Shown here: positions 46,899 through 59,100 of the stretch, one piece after another | Numbering within the stretch: position 1 is the first letter of the stretch | How the letters are laid out: each line of letters begins with the position of its first letter | Origin: Morchella semilibera | Lineage: Eukaryota > Ascomycota > Pezizomycetes > Pezizales > Morchellaceae | Reading direction: 5' to 3' | NCBI GenBank assembly: GCA_009192285.1 | Contig: WBVU01000009.1 | Coordinates: forward strand, 1,116,001-1,180,000 | Length of the DNA stretch: 64,000 bases | Position numbers and translations under genes: made by a program | Notes under the pieces: model-generated | Database searches by the model: none | Told to the model about the DNA's origin: nothing | What the model saw: the letters and a program-made list of their open reading frames with translations, nothing else

Positions 46899-48218
46899 AT
46901 GAAGTACTATGCAGTACGGACCGGGTTCAACCCTGGTATTTACACCAGTTGGAAGGATTGCCTAGGGCAGATCACTGGTTTCAAGGGAGCAAAATGTATG
47001 TAGCTTCCTTGAGCCGTCCTTCTCTCAAACCCCCCCCCCCTCTTCTCTTCCTCCAATCAATTCTATGAATTGCTCTCTAGCCTTTTTACCGTATGATTTG
47101 CGACTTCACAACCTAATGTTGCATAGTTAAGTCATTCCCTTCCGAGGAGGAGGCGAGGTTGTTCCTCTCAGGGACTGATCCCTCCCTTGATCCCGCATCA
47201 TCCTCATACACAGCAAAGTTCTACGGTGTTCGCAGCGGCAAGACTCCCGGTGTATACACGGATTGGGCCTCAGCTGAGCAGCAAGTCGTTGGCGTTCAGA
47301 AACCAAAGGTCCGATGTTTCGCTACCCGCGAGGAGGCTGAAGCCTTTGTTAATGGTAGTGGGTCCGGTGGCAGTGAGGGATCGCCGGTGAGCATTGATGG
47401 CAAGAGGGTCCCTAGGAATGGTATAGGGGAGAGTGTAAAGAGCTTTGGTAGAGACGGATCCTCATCGGACCTGGAACAAAGTACGCCTGCTCCAAAGAAG
47501 AGGAGAAGTGTGGGAAACGGTTTGGTGCGGAAGGAAAGCATCTCGCCCGTAGAGCATATCCAGCATCAGCAGCAGTTCCCCAGTACTCCCCTGTCGGATC
47601 CGAAGGAGGATAATGACGGCTCCACGTCCGAAGAGGCGGAGCGCAAAAAACCGAAGCCGAGGGTTACTGCGAAAAAGAATTCTATTCTCAGGATCTATAC
47701 CGACGGGAGCGCTCTTGGAAACGGCAGGGAAACAGCTTTGGCAGGGGTTGGCGTGTGGTTCGGTGACAGGGATGCGAGGTGGGATAACTATTTCATTGAT
47801 CTCTCTGATGCGCCTACTTACTAACGTTCAAGTTCCAGAAATATTTCAGAACCCCTTATTGGTCCTCGTCAGACAAATCAGAGAGCTGAACTTACCGCCA
47901 ATTCTTCGTGCCATCGGTGTTGCACCACTACACCGCGAGGTCTTGATTTATACCGATTCCAAATACGCCATCAATTGCGTCACGGTGTGGCATATCAACT
48001 GGATAAAGAACAACTGGATTACAAGTGTGGGAAGGCCTGTGGAAAACCAGGATCTTATCGAAAAAATCTTGGAAAAAGTCAAAGAAAGAGCAGAGTACGG
48101 TAGCCAGACGAGGTTCGAGTGGGTGCAGGGCCATAGCGGGCATATTGATGGGAACTCTCAGGCCGACAAGCTAGCGGTTGAAGGTGCGAAGATGGCAAGG
48201 ACCGCCAATCGGTCTTAG
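46899..48218 (+). CDS. Ribonuclease H1 with two hybrid-binding domains; one apparent extra base
   Basis: RNase H1 cleaves RNA in RNA-DNA hybrids. Exons 46899-46995, 47127-47778 and 47839-48218. Two N-terminal hybrid-binding domains are visible (KYYAVRTGFNPGIYTSWKDC and KFYGVRSGKTPGVYTDWASA), then a Ser-rich linker with PAPKKRR, then the RNase H fold: IYTDGS (Asp), NQRAELTA (Glu), LIYTDSKYAI (Asp) and WVQGHSGHIDGNSQADKLA (His, Asp), so all catalytic residues are present. The second intron (47779-47838) has a perfect TACTAAC branch site. In exon 3 the frame breaks at about 47898-47902: ACC GCC is followed by AATTCTTCG, where one A too many shifts ILRAIG out of frame. Without that base the protein runs to the stop at 48218. 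The first ATG is 46899; the frame upstream is open (see findings). Confidence 0.88.
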
Positions 48219-50242
48219 CGCTAATAGAGAGGGTGTGGGGTTGGGGGTGTTTAATTCAAAGTGATTATTTACCCCAAAACGGTCATTAACTTTTTTTTTA
48301 TTATTATTCCCAGGGTTTTCGTCAATTTTTATTTTTAAGAGTGGTTTGTAAAACACCGGTCAGAAGCATTTGGGGGAAAGGGGGGGGGGTCCTTTTAAGA
48401 AAAAAAAATATAAATGAAAAAAAGGGTGGGAATTAGGAATTTGGGGTTTCGTGGGTGGTATGGGAACGGCAAAACAAAATGGGTGGCTCTTTGTGATTTT
48501 TACGCGCGTTTACACTGTTTTTTTTTTCTTTCCAGTTTATCGTTGTTTTTTGGTTCTAGGGTCAGGCGGTTTCGAATTTCGCGTTTCTTTTCTTTTCCCT
48601 GTCTTTCCCGGTCCTTTTTTTTTTTTTTTTTTCTCTTTCCTCCCCCCCCTTCTATTGGTACTCCCATTTTACAGACGGGCCAGCTTTGCCTTTACTTATT
48701 CCTTAGCAGCCCTTCATTGTCCTGTCTTGCGGGAAACTATCTAAGGGAGCTTTCAATCTCCTCTCTTACACTCGCACACTTTCTGGATTCTTCTCTTCGG
48801 GACATTACGGTAGAAACAAGGGATATTAACGAACCTACGAGGGGATAGCTGGGTTTGGTTGTCGTCCATCCACACATACACACTACAACGGCGGTGTTGA
48901 AGAGAAGATGAACCTTATTTTTATTAATTCCACTTACCAACTAACTTTACGGACGGTTCGTTTTTTGTGGATTCTGGTGGAGGGGGGAGGAGGGTCTTTA
49001 GAGGATGTATGTATATCAGGAGAAACATAGCAGAATACGAATTCAAAAGAGACATGTTTCCCTCTCTCTTATTCCTTTCCACAAAAGCATATATTGTAGA
49101 GCTGCGTCAACCCCCCCCCCACCGCCATCAGTGCACTAGCTCAGTCTGAGGTTTGGCTGTGGGGAAGCAGAAAAGCAAAGAAGGGCGATGACGGTCCCGA
49201 TCTCAACAATCTTCATCTCTGGATCATCATTCCGTCAGTTGAATAACGGGGAATTGCGGAGGGAGAAACCCCCAAACTCCATGTGGCCAAACCCGCCTCT
49301 ATGTACATACACCACGGCTTCTGGAAGGCGTTTTTGACATGCATCTCGTTGAGCTAAAGTGGGTAGGGCAGAGGGGGATTTTCCCCGGGCAAACTAAAAG
49401 TGTTTCCAGAGTGATGAGTGATGAGATAGACGGCTCGGCTCATTTTGCTCCTATTTGCCAGCGTTTTTGTTTTTCGAGGGCCACCCCCGGTTACTGAAAC
49501 AAAAAAAAGAATACAACTATATAGATACATATTGTTGGCTTGATGTAGACGCACGAAGACACGTGATGTTCATTGGTACCACATAACTTTTGACCCCACC
49601 ATCTATCTACCGTAACGGAGCAACTACTGTGATGATCGAGTCCCCGCCGAAGAATCGTGGTTGCGACTAGGCTGACCACAAAATTTCCAACCTCATCTAA
49701 AAGGAATCTGAGGAAAGACATGAAAAAAGAAATATATAAACACTGGCGTGCTATAAAGAAAAGCCTATACCAATCGGGTGCAAGAGAGAAGAAAAAACAA
49801 ACTCCGTGGGAAAAGAAACGAAAAGCTTATTCTTAAATGCAGAGCAATCTTAAATGCAGTGCAAAAACATCATTCTGCCACTGGATAAGGAAGAAAGGAT
49901 TCGAGGAGAATTTTTATGAAATATGTAGTTGTACATGTGAATCTCGTTGTAAGAGGGGAGAAACTAGAAAAAGAAGAAAATCCCAATATCAAACTAACGC
50001 CCACCAAAACCGGACCAAGCCGAACAACTTATCACGCAAAATTCTTTTTACCATAATATCCCTAAAATCATTAAGAGTACGAGATAAAATAAGATTATCT
50101 GTACCCAGGGCCCCCTCAAGTGTGGATAGAGGAAAGTGTGGATAGAGGAAAGCAAGAAGGGAAAGGAAATAAAAAAAAAACTCGAAAAATAACCTTATAA
50201 GAACGCTTATGGCCTAGTAACTGATGTCAGGTTTAGGTTTGC
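48219..50242. other. Convergent intergenic region
   Basis: 3' flanks of RNase H1 and of the PFK2/FBPase2 gene. T-rich and C-rich runs (48619-48632 T; 49110-49120 C) and nothing coding that I can support. Confidence 0.55.
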
Positions 50243-52733
50243 TTAATTGTTGACCTTGACAACCGTTCCCTCCTCGCTCATGAGCTGACTATTTGGAATT
50301 TGATCGAACCATCTGGTTACGGGATTGTACTGATACGTGTTGAATTGAGTACCATAAGGTTTCTATCGTCAATACACGTTAGCATATTTATAAAAACTTA
50401 TAAGATGGGTTAAACTATGCATCTTACCGGCTCAAGGCAATAAATCCTTCCCAATGGAACGTCCAATTTGGCAACGTCCTTCCTGTCCAACCCGAGAAAA
50501 TATGCCAAAAGAACTCTTGCAACGACTCGGTGTCCAATCAACAACACATGATCGGTCATACGTTCCACCTCAACAATGACTGCGCGCAGGCGGTTGATTA
50601 CATCTAAATACGATTCACCGCCAACTCCGGGATAGCGATAATGAAGCTTGTCTGCTTTGCGTAGGGCGTATTGATCAGGCCATATAGATTTAATATCATT
50701 GTATCTGGTGACCGGGAATGTTAGAAATTTAATAAACCAAGATGTAAGAAGTTGAAATAGTGGATATCATACGTCTTTCCTTCAGCCACCCCTGCGCTGA
50801 GCTCGTTGAGCATCCTCATTTCCTTGATATCAAACTCCTCCTCGTCAAAGTATTGGGCAGTCTGAATACTCCTTTGAAGCATTGATGTCCACACGCAGAA
50901 GTTCTTTTCTGCAGGCCTGCCATCCTCATCCATTGAATCCCCCTTGGAATATTCGGGATTGGGAGGCGTGATGTCACCAGCACGAGGAGGCATATTTACG
51001 GACTCATGTTTCTGCAATTGACGCTGCCTAAAAATGGCGCGTTGATCTACAAAGTTCGACTTAGCTTAGAAACATTGACCCGGGATTCTTGAAACTTACG
51101 CTCTATAAAAGATGTTAAAGCCTTAGCATATCTCCTTCCCTCCTCACTTAAGGGGGCATCTCCTCCAATTTTTCCAAGCACATTGTCGGTGGATTCACCC
51201 TAAGATTTATTAGAGCCTCAAAAACCAAAGTTGAATAGCGAGAGTGAATTTCTTACATGACGAGTAATCCAGATTTGACGGTGGGCAAGATTGAAATTCA
51301 ACAGGAAATAAACAGTCTGGGCGCCAAGAAAACCCTTGACTTGGTGAGTAACCACCTTGCGTCCAACATCAATCATCTTGAGGGTAAGTTAGTTAACTAG
51401 ACCTCCAAATCGTAAGTGAGCTGTGATACCTTGATATACTGCATCCCCTGTTTCTCCTCCTCCTCCCCAAGAGTGACATAGTTCTTTTCATAAATGGCAA
51501 CTAAAACCAACATCAGTATGACCCCGGTCTTCACTAGTAGATGGAAACATACCTCGCTTCTTGAAATCTTCCAATGCCTTCACTGGGTCCTGACCTTTGT
51601 AATCTGGACCACTTAGCTTTAGACGCATGTTTGCCTCAAGCAACTGTTGGTCATGGCATTCGCTCTCTAGGAAAAGAACACCTAATTCCTTCCCCGCAAC
51701 CTCTCTAACTCTATCAACGATAGCCTTTCTCCTTTCCAAGGTTGAGTTTGTGGCATCCAAAATCCCAATAGACCCACGGTGCAGCACATAGTCTAAAAGC
51801 TCATCTAGAGTCTCCAAAGCAACTTTCTCCCTGAGCTCTGCGGCAGCCTTGTTTGCTGGGTCGAAAAACGCGGCAGATTGGTCGAGCCCCCCTGCAATAT
51901 CACTAACACTAGAGTCTGTGCGCTTGTGACTATTTGCGGGAGGAGAAAATGAGGTATTTGACAATTTGAGCAAATTAGCTGCTGTGACAGGTCCTTGCGT
52001 CGAGACCAAGCCATCTGGAGCACCAGCAGCAATACGCCTTCTCTTACCAACATTGAAGATCTCAGTATCATGCTGGAGCCAATTGAGGTACCTTGCCACT
52101 TTCTTTGTGATATAACTCTTGCCTCGAGCCGGAAGCCCAACCATTACAATAACAAGCTTCGCACCGATATCACGGTTTGCAATGCGGCCATCTGGCGAGA
52201 CTTTGGATTTTGTAAGACCTGGAATATCTAAGGTTGTGGCTCGACTAGAATAATGTTAGTACAAAGATTTGTTTAACTTGAGTTAGAATATAAGGAGGAA
52301 CCCACATTCTTGGAGAATTAGGAGCTGTAGCAGCTGGTGTGTCCGAGAGGTTCAAGCCTAATCCAATAGCTGAGGAGGTCGGGGGAGGGGCAAGATGATC
52401 GGTGTCGCGCCCACCTGAATTGGTTCGAGTCATGGCAGGAGTGCTCATAACGGATTTGGCAATGGAAGAGTGCTGTGTTTGTTTAATCGGCATTGGACTG
52501 TGGCCAGGATAAAGGGCAGCGGGGATCACAGGGGGAGAGGCGGGCGAAGCGAATGGAATGGCTGGGCCCCCACCAACATCTAGAGACATCAGATCATCAG
52601 AGATATCTGGTATAGATAGCATACTGAGATGGCTAGGTGAATGACAAGATGTACGGTGGAGTGTCGAGGGAGCCGGCGACATCTTTGGAGAATGAGGAGT
52701 CGCCTGGGCAGCAGGGTGCGCAGGTGGGACCAT
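50243..52733 (-). CDS. 6-phosphofructo-2-kinase/fructose-2,6-bisphosphatase
   Basis: Eight exons (52733-52306, 52244-51553, 51500-51430, 51376-51257, 51199-51100, 51046-50773, 50704-50428, 50362-50243) give 693 aa in perfect phase. The enzyme sets fructose-2,6-bisphosphate, the main signal between glycolysis and gluconeogenesis. After a disordered Ser/Pro N-terminus (about 140 aa) come the kinase P-loop MVGLPARGKSYITKK, FNVGKRRR, DATNST and LESECHD. The phosphatase half has ITRHGESTDNVLGKIGGD, GVGGESYLDVINRLR and LLIGHRVVARVLLAYFLGL, so the catalytic RHG His, the Glu and the second His are all present and both activities are expected. A Ser-rich insert of about 45 residues (about 205-250) follows KRRRIAAG inside the kinase domain. 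Introns are 52-68 nt with GTACTAAC-type branch sites. Confidence 0.95.
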
Positions 52734-55700
52734 CGTCGCAATTATTGAATTTTAAAACAGTAGTGGAAGAGAGGAATAAAGTAGGGAAGATGAGATGAAT
52801 TCCAGGATAGAAGGGGTTATAAAGAGCTAGGTGAGCTGATAATAATCGATAAGAGGTTTGAAATCGGTGAGTAATGTGGTGGTAGTAGTAATAGTCGTCG
52901 TTAGAATGTCTCTACTTTAGTTAAAGATGAAGTAGTCGACTGGGAGGAATTTTGAAGGGAGTGGAGGGGAGGAAGAAATTATAAATATGGGAACTTGGAA
53001 ATGGTGGTTGTAACTCAAGCGGGAAGTCTTTTCTGACGGTCGCCGCTCTGACACCACCACCACTAGTCACTTTCACCACAACCTACCATAAACTTGCAAA
53101 TTCAATGTACCCATATCCGTCGCGTACAGCATATCACCTAACCATTTTCCATGCGACACCCTGCCGTGCAACCCAGCTCCTGGGATTACGTCCAACAACC
53201 CCCTGCATCCAATCATCTCCCTCGCCTCTAGAACACGTTTGGTTCTAGCTCCTTGGGTACCCCTCAGTAATACATGTATTCAGACCCACCCAGGCAAACA
53301 TCATGCAACTTGTCAAAAAAAGAATCGCTTTTTAACGATCTTGTGGCAAAACGAAAGATGGAAGGAAACATAAAAGACACGTAACGATGCCTGTCTATGT
53401 ATGTATGTACAAGCTGGTACTCTAAAGTCAACTGCTTATGCATTAAGTACCGTATTATACCCCGAGCCATCTAAACGCATGATACTCATAGCAGATCAAC
53501 TGGCGCGATGGGGCTCAAAATTAAACGTTGTGGGGTCTATCCCAAAGGGGTTTCTCGAGTCAGGTTTGTCGCTGGGCAACCAGGTGTGTGGATTTCTCGG
53601 ATCGGATCGGATTTTCGTACAAGTGCGACCAGGGATATTTTTTCCTGAGCCCTTAAACGTCTTTTTATCATGTGAAATCGCCCATATCGTTCTCCGCCTA
53701 CTGGTATATAAGGGCCCCAGTACCGTTACCATTGATCTGGAGAATTGGATGCTGTCTCGTGTTTTTTTTTGGTGCCCTTCCCCCAGTCCCAATGGTGTGT
53801 TGAGGCCAGAAGCTTCCTCTGTCACCAGACAACTCTGACATCGAATGGTCCCGATGTTTCCTTGCAGAAATAGATGTTCATCTCGAGATAAAACTCGAGA
53901 AGACTTGCACTTGGCAAAGATATTCCCTCCCAGCTGGAGCCCTAAATGGGCAAAATTTTACCAGCTTACCACTGAAACGAGCCCCATCCCACGTGTACTA
54001 GATGTTTAAGATGATATTGACACCGGTCCGACCCCTGCTACGATCATAGTGCATGCTCATGACGGAATGGTAGCGCAGGTAAGACACTCGCGTACACTTG
54101 AGCCTCAAAGCCGGGTCTGCGGGAGTAACCGTTGGTCTCTTGGCATTGTCAGGCCATGCATCAGGTCCTTAAAGAAGATAAGGCACCGCTATAACTTTTA
54201 TTCGCATCTTTAGGTACACATCAAGCCTTCAATACCAAATATCTTCTCAACAAGGTCATTGGGGTCTAGCTCGGCTCTTACCGTCAAGAGTAACTGAATA
54301 TCTCGAAGGTCTCCCCTTTCAGTTCCATGCATGTGGCAAAGGTCCTAACATCTCTTCCGAGATTCTAATCCCCACCAAGAAGGGGTGTTTGGTGCCTGAG
54401 ATCTTTTTCTCCGTATACTAACTACTTAACTACCATCAAATCTTTGTTATCTCTAAGGTCTAAAGCTCCTACGATTATGCTAAATTTTTGGAATAAGGGG
54501 CGACTGAATTCATGAGTGCAGAGGTGAATATAAAACACTACTTTTCGAGCGCACCACCGCTGCATTCCAATCACAACCAGCCTTCTTGGCAGCTTTTACC
54601 TGGGCTCGGGCCGCTGTCAAAAGAATCGGACGGAATAAACATTTCAGTTTGGGCTAAACGTTGACAGCCGAGATCAGACGACACGTGCGCGCCTAATGCT
54701 GCTGTTTCTACCGATTAGGAAAGACTGCTGGACTTTGGCTATTCCCAACATGGAGCATCAGGATTATGAGTCAAAAAGGCGTAAATTAATTCACCCTTCG
54801 ACTAAGGACCATTTAAACACAGAGCAGAGGAAATACTCCTACACCTATTAACTAGCGTAGCTATATATAAGTTACACCTACGGTGTGGTAAAAAGGCTGC
54901 ACCGCTATGCTGTTAATCGAGGTTATAGGGACCAATATTAATATCCCCGACTCGACTTGTTTACCGAATAGGACAGCTCAACAAGGAAATATTTGCAACG
55001 GATCAAATCCTCAAAGCACTTGTCTTCGTGCACCGACATAGTTTATCTATTAACTTCGACCGCCATTTTGCCCCCCCCCCCCCCCGCTATAGAATACCGG
55101 TATCTATGAAGATACACCCAAAATCTTACGGTTCCGTGTATCGGAAATCGAGCTCTGGTACTTGTGGGCTACGAGGTGTATGCTTGGTGATTCGGGAGCC
55201 CCACATTTCCGATGTGCGTGGGGTTTGTATGTAAGGGATATTCCTGCAGTTATTTAAAATGGTACTAATAAAAGAAAGGAAGAGTCATATACGCCTTATG
55301 ACTTTGTATCATACCTGGCTTGGCCTTTGCTGTAATCACCCATTATCACTCGAGAGTGGCAAATGGCCTTGTAGGTCCTTCCTAACGGCCCCGACTCCGG
55401 GCGGGACCGCGGATACCCGGACTTCTTTATCAGTAACATTTTTAGCAGCGGGTTTTCTTCGGCAAAATCAATGGGTTTTCCATGCAATGGATCGAGGATG
55501 CCAATTTTCCTGCGCGGGGGTAAACCCGTGGGTTAGGGGAATTCATCTACGACCAATCAGGGAGCATTTACCATACCCGGACGAGGGCCGACCCCAGGAT
55601 TTTAACTTTTCAGTCTAGATACTGGTTTGAGAGGGTACTGAGGGGCAAAACCGCATTTTTAGATTACATGCTACTAGTACTTGTAAGAAAAAAAAACTGA

Positions 55701-56128
55701 GGAAAACCGAACATTCGTCATCATTATAGCCACTACAAAGGCCAGTATCTTTGCATGTAGTTTATCCTTGACTACATGCAAGAAACAAACGAATACCCAA
55801 ACAAACACTAAAACGCCTCCTGACTCGTACTCTTTACCAACAAAAATACAGAAAAGGAATCCACCAATGTTATAATAACTTAGAGAAACATTCAAAGGAG
55901 ATGTCAACGCGATCCATCACACTGACGGAAAAATAGCGCTGAGAACAGGTGCGCTGGTAATAAGATAGGGTCAATAACAAAGCAAGATTTAATAAACGAG
56001 CAAAGATGAGAAAACAGCTTCTAGATGGGGGATTCAAGGGAATTAGTTCAATAAAGAAATTCCAAGTGACCAATAGCATCCGACATAAGGAACCAAATTG
56101 CAAAGGACAAGTCAACAATATAAACAAA
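52734..56128. other. Intergenic between PFK2 and MGA2-like genes
   Basis: Upstream region of the PFK2 gene (52.7-53.2 kb), then about 2.5 kb of AT-rich DNA with C15 at 55071-55085 and TACATGTA at 53271. The open frames at 53401-53838 and 55259-55618 lack motifs. No gene supported. Confidence 0.5.
55071..55085. repeat. Poly-C run, 15 bases
   Basis: Isolated C homopolymer in AT-rich DNA. Confidence 0.85.
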
Positions 56129-59100
56129 CTACACAGCTTCTAGCTCACCGCCAACTGCATTCACTATAATGGCACCTAGCCGATCACTGACACTTGATGG
56201 ATCCTGGATCGCGTCCCGGGCAAAAGAGAAAACGGTCTTCGAGGTGGACCATATCCGGGGTCCCCAACTTGTCGCCATAGCCATCATGATAAAGATTAAT
56301 ACAGGAAGCTAAAAACTTTGTTAGTCGAGGCGCGGTGGTGGGGTGGCACATATCATTGAAAACAGGAGCATGCTTACCCAGAAAAAGTATAACCGCCTAT
56401 CGTTGCTAATCTTCTTCATCTTGCGAGCATGTGCGCGGTACTCGTCTTGCTGCGCCTTGGTGATATCTCTACCACCCTTTGCGATTCTTCGTTGCAACTC
56501 GCCCATATCAAGCGAAGTTGTACTTGAAGATGCGGGGCTTTCGGCGCGCTCGATGACTGTCGGCTCCGCCACTTTTGCATCGTCCGCATCAGCTCCTCTC
56601 ATCAAGACAATATCGCCGGCAGAGTTTGAAGGTTGTCCAGGCCAAGGGAAGAGTTCGTCATAAGCAGGTGGTGCTTGAGGGTTGCTGAAGAGCTCCCACC
56701 ACTTGTAATCACCATCCTTCATATCGTGCTGAGGCGGGTTCGGGTTTGCGGCGGACCATGGATTGAGATTCTGGAGGAGATTTTGCTGTAATCCAGCGGC
56801 AGTAGGCATGGCTGAAAAATTCCAATGATTCTGTAGATTCTGAAGGCTCGCTGCAAAACCCTCTTTCCAGGCTGCCATCATTGCCGAAGGTGATGGGGCA
56901 ATTTCTGTCGAAGATTCAGAGGTAGATCCCGGCAGAACTTGTGCTGCTTCACTGACAGAAGCGCTTGCCATTGCTGCTGTTGCGGCGGCCATGTCTCGGA
57001 GGCTACTTCCTCTTGAATTTTCCCAGTCCTCTTCGCCATCAGTATCGACGCTAACTGCCTCGTCACTTGTAGCATAGAAATCATCAATCCCCATAGGCTT
57101 CGGGCGCCCGTGGCAAGGTGGGTCTACTGAGGCCCATAAAGAACGCATAGAAGCTGCACTGTTTGCTCGGCTCCTACGACCAAAGTGATGATCAGATGTT
57201 TCGGAACTAGCACGACTATGGCGTTTTGAAGGCGCCTGGTCAAATGTCTGCTGTGCCACCATGAGTGCCAAATCTTGCGCCGTCTTTCCAGTTTTCGTTA
57301 GGATACTGGCATCTGCCTTGTTAAGGAGGAGTCGTTTGACGATTTCGGGCTTATTGTGCAATGCTGCGAAATGCATTGGCGTGTACCCATTCTTGTCACG
57401 AACATCAGAAAAGGCACCCCTTGCTAAAAGTGCTGCAACAAATCTTTGCATCCCCAAAATACAGGCAAGATGAAGCATCGTTTGGCCGGCCTTGTTTCGG
57501 AGATTGAGACGAGCAGGGTGTGGACTATCATCAATATCGATCGCGTCTAAGCATCTTAACAGGGTTGGTTCGAATTCAAACTGGCCAAATTCTGCTGCAA
57601 GACGGCGAACAGAATGTTGGCGAGAACCATTTCCACTGCCGTTATCGGGGGCCTGAGAGGTACCTTGTCCAAAGGTACCTGTTCGGTTCTCGATAATGCT
57701 CCTTGCAATATCTTGAGCATTTGCTAAACTTCCATGCATTTTAATACCCACAATTTGCAATGCTAATTCCATCAATGACTTTTCGGTGTCGTCAACATAT
57801 GTAAAAAGAGGGTAGTGACTGGGTGCCTTTTGGAGCGGAAGCCCCTGCAATGTTACCACTACAGGCCCAGCAGTTGATCTTGGGGGCAATAAGCAGATCA
57901 GGGTTGAACTACTGAAACAAACATTCTGAGCTGCAGGGGTGTCTCCAAACAAGACTGTGAGTCCGTTGACAAATCCCTTGCCTAAAACGGTAACTTCAAC
58001 CCCACCCCGAGTAGTTCCTTCTCCCGGAATTAGTCGACCGATCTCCGGTATTAGAGAGCCATCCCGATCATGTCTTTGCATGGAATCGTGAGGAATACCC
58101 CTTAGAAGAACGCTATGTTGAGCTTGTTGAGATGCAAATGAGCTGCGCGGGGATGGGCTGGTCACAGCACTGGCATAGGCAGATCGAGGCGAGGTAAACT
58201 GTGGCTGCTCAATCTGGGGCCTGAAGTCGCCCGATGTGCCATCAAATGAGAACCTTCGAGAGTCATTCGTTTCCGAAGGAGTTGAAGGCTCTTGCTGGAA
58301 CTGAATCGCAAGGGAACTTCCCTGTCCAAAGTTATTCATGTCATAAGTACCCGCCATAAACTGGTGTTGGGAGGGCACAGTCTGTGATCCCTGGAACGAA
58401 GGGTTAGGGTTTTCGAGTTTAGTCATGGCTAGATTTGCCGGTACTTTGTTCATAGAATTTATCCTTCTCTTCTTTGTATGAGGAACTCCAGGAGACGGGC
58501 CAAATTGTGGAGGTTGAGATATTGAGGATTGAGGAGATAGTGGACCACCGCTGCGATTGAATGGGGAATCGAAACGGACTGGATTGGAATATTGGGGGGC
58601 CTGGGCAACTGGCGAAGTCGTTTGAGAGAACATTCCTTGTTCGCCATCATGGCGAGGCGCGAACTGGTTGGAGTTCGGGTGGAGTGAGGAATATGCGCCT
58701 TGCTGCGAAGCCGCCCCAATAATCTTGATTTCTTGAGATCCAGCAGGCAGTGTAGAGAGGGTAGAATTGGATTTATGGTCATCTGTAATGAGGATAGAGC
58801 TGGTAATCTGTTGAGCGATGACTTCGTCTAAATGATTCTTGATCGTAAATATAACTCTAGATAGAATATTAGAACATTCCTATTTCTGTGCATTAACGGA
58901 TTCTGCAGGACTACAAACCTAAATCCCTCTTTCTCGCCTTGGTGGCGACAATAGCAGGCAAGCCTCATGTGAAGTTCAACCATCATTCCGCCCTCAAGAT
59001 TGCCTGGCACTAAACCTGAATGGTACTGCGATTTGGATATTGGCATCCATTCTCGGACTTCCGTGTTATTGAAAACCACAGCTCTTTTTGCTTCATCCTC

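Noticed and set aside
53401-53838. 145-codon plus frame with an overlapping 109-codon minus frame
   Set aside because: Both open by chance in the same DNA; the start is not an ATG-supported gene and no motif is seen.
54040-54140. tRNA-like string TAGCGCAGGTAAGACACTCGC
   Set aside because: No matching acceptor stem, T arm or GGTTCRANYCC B box.
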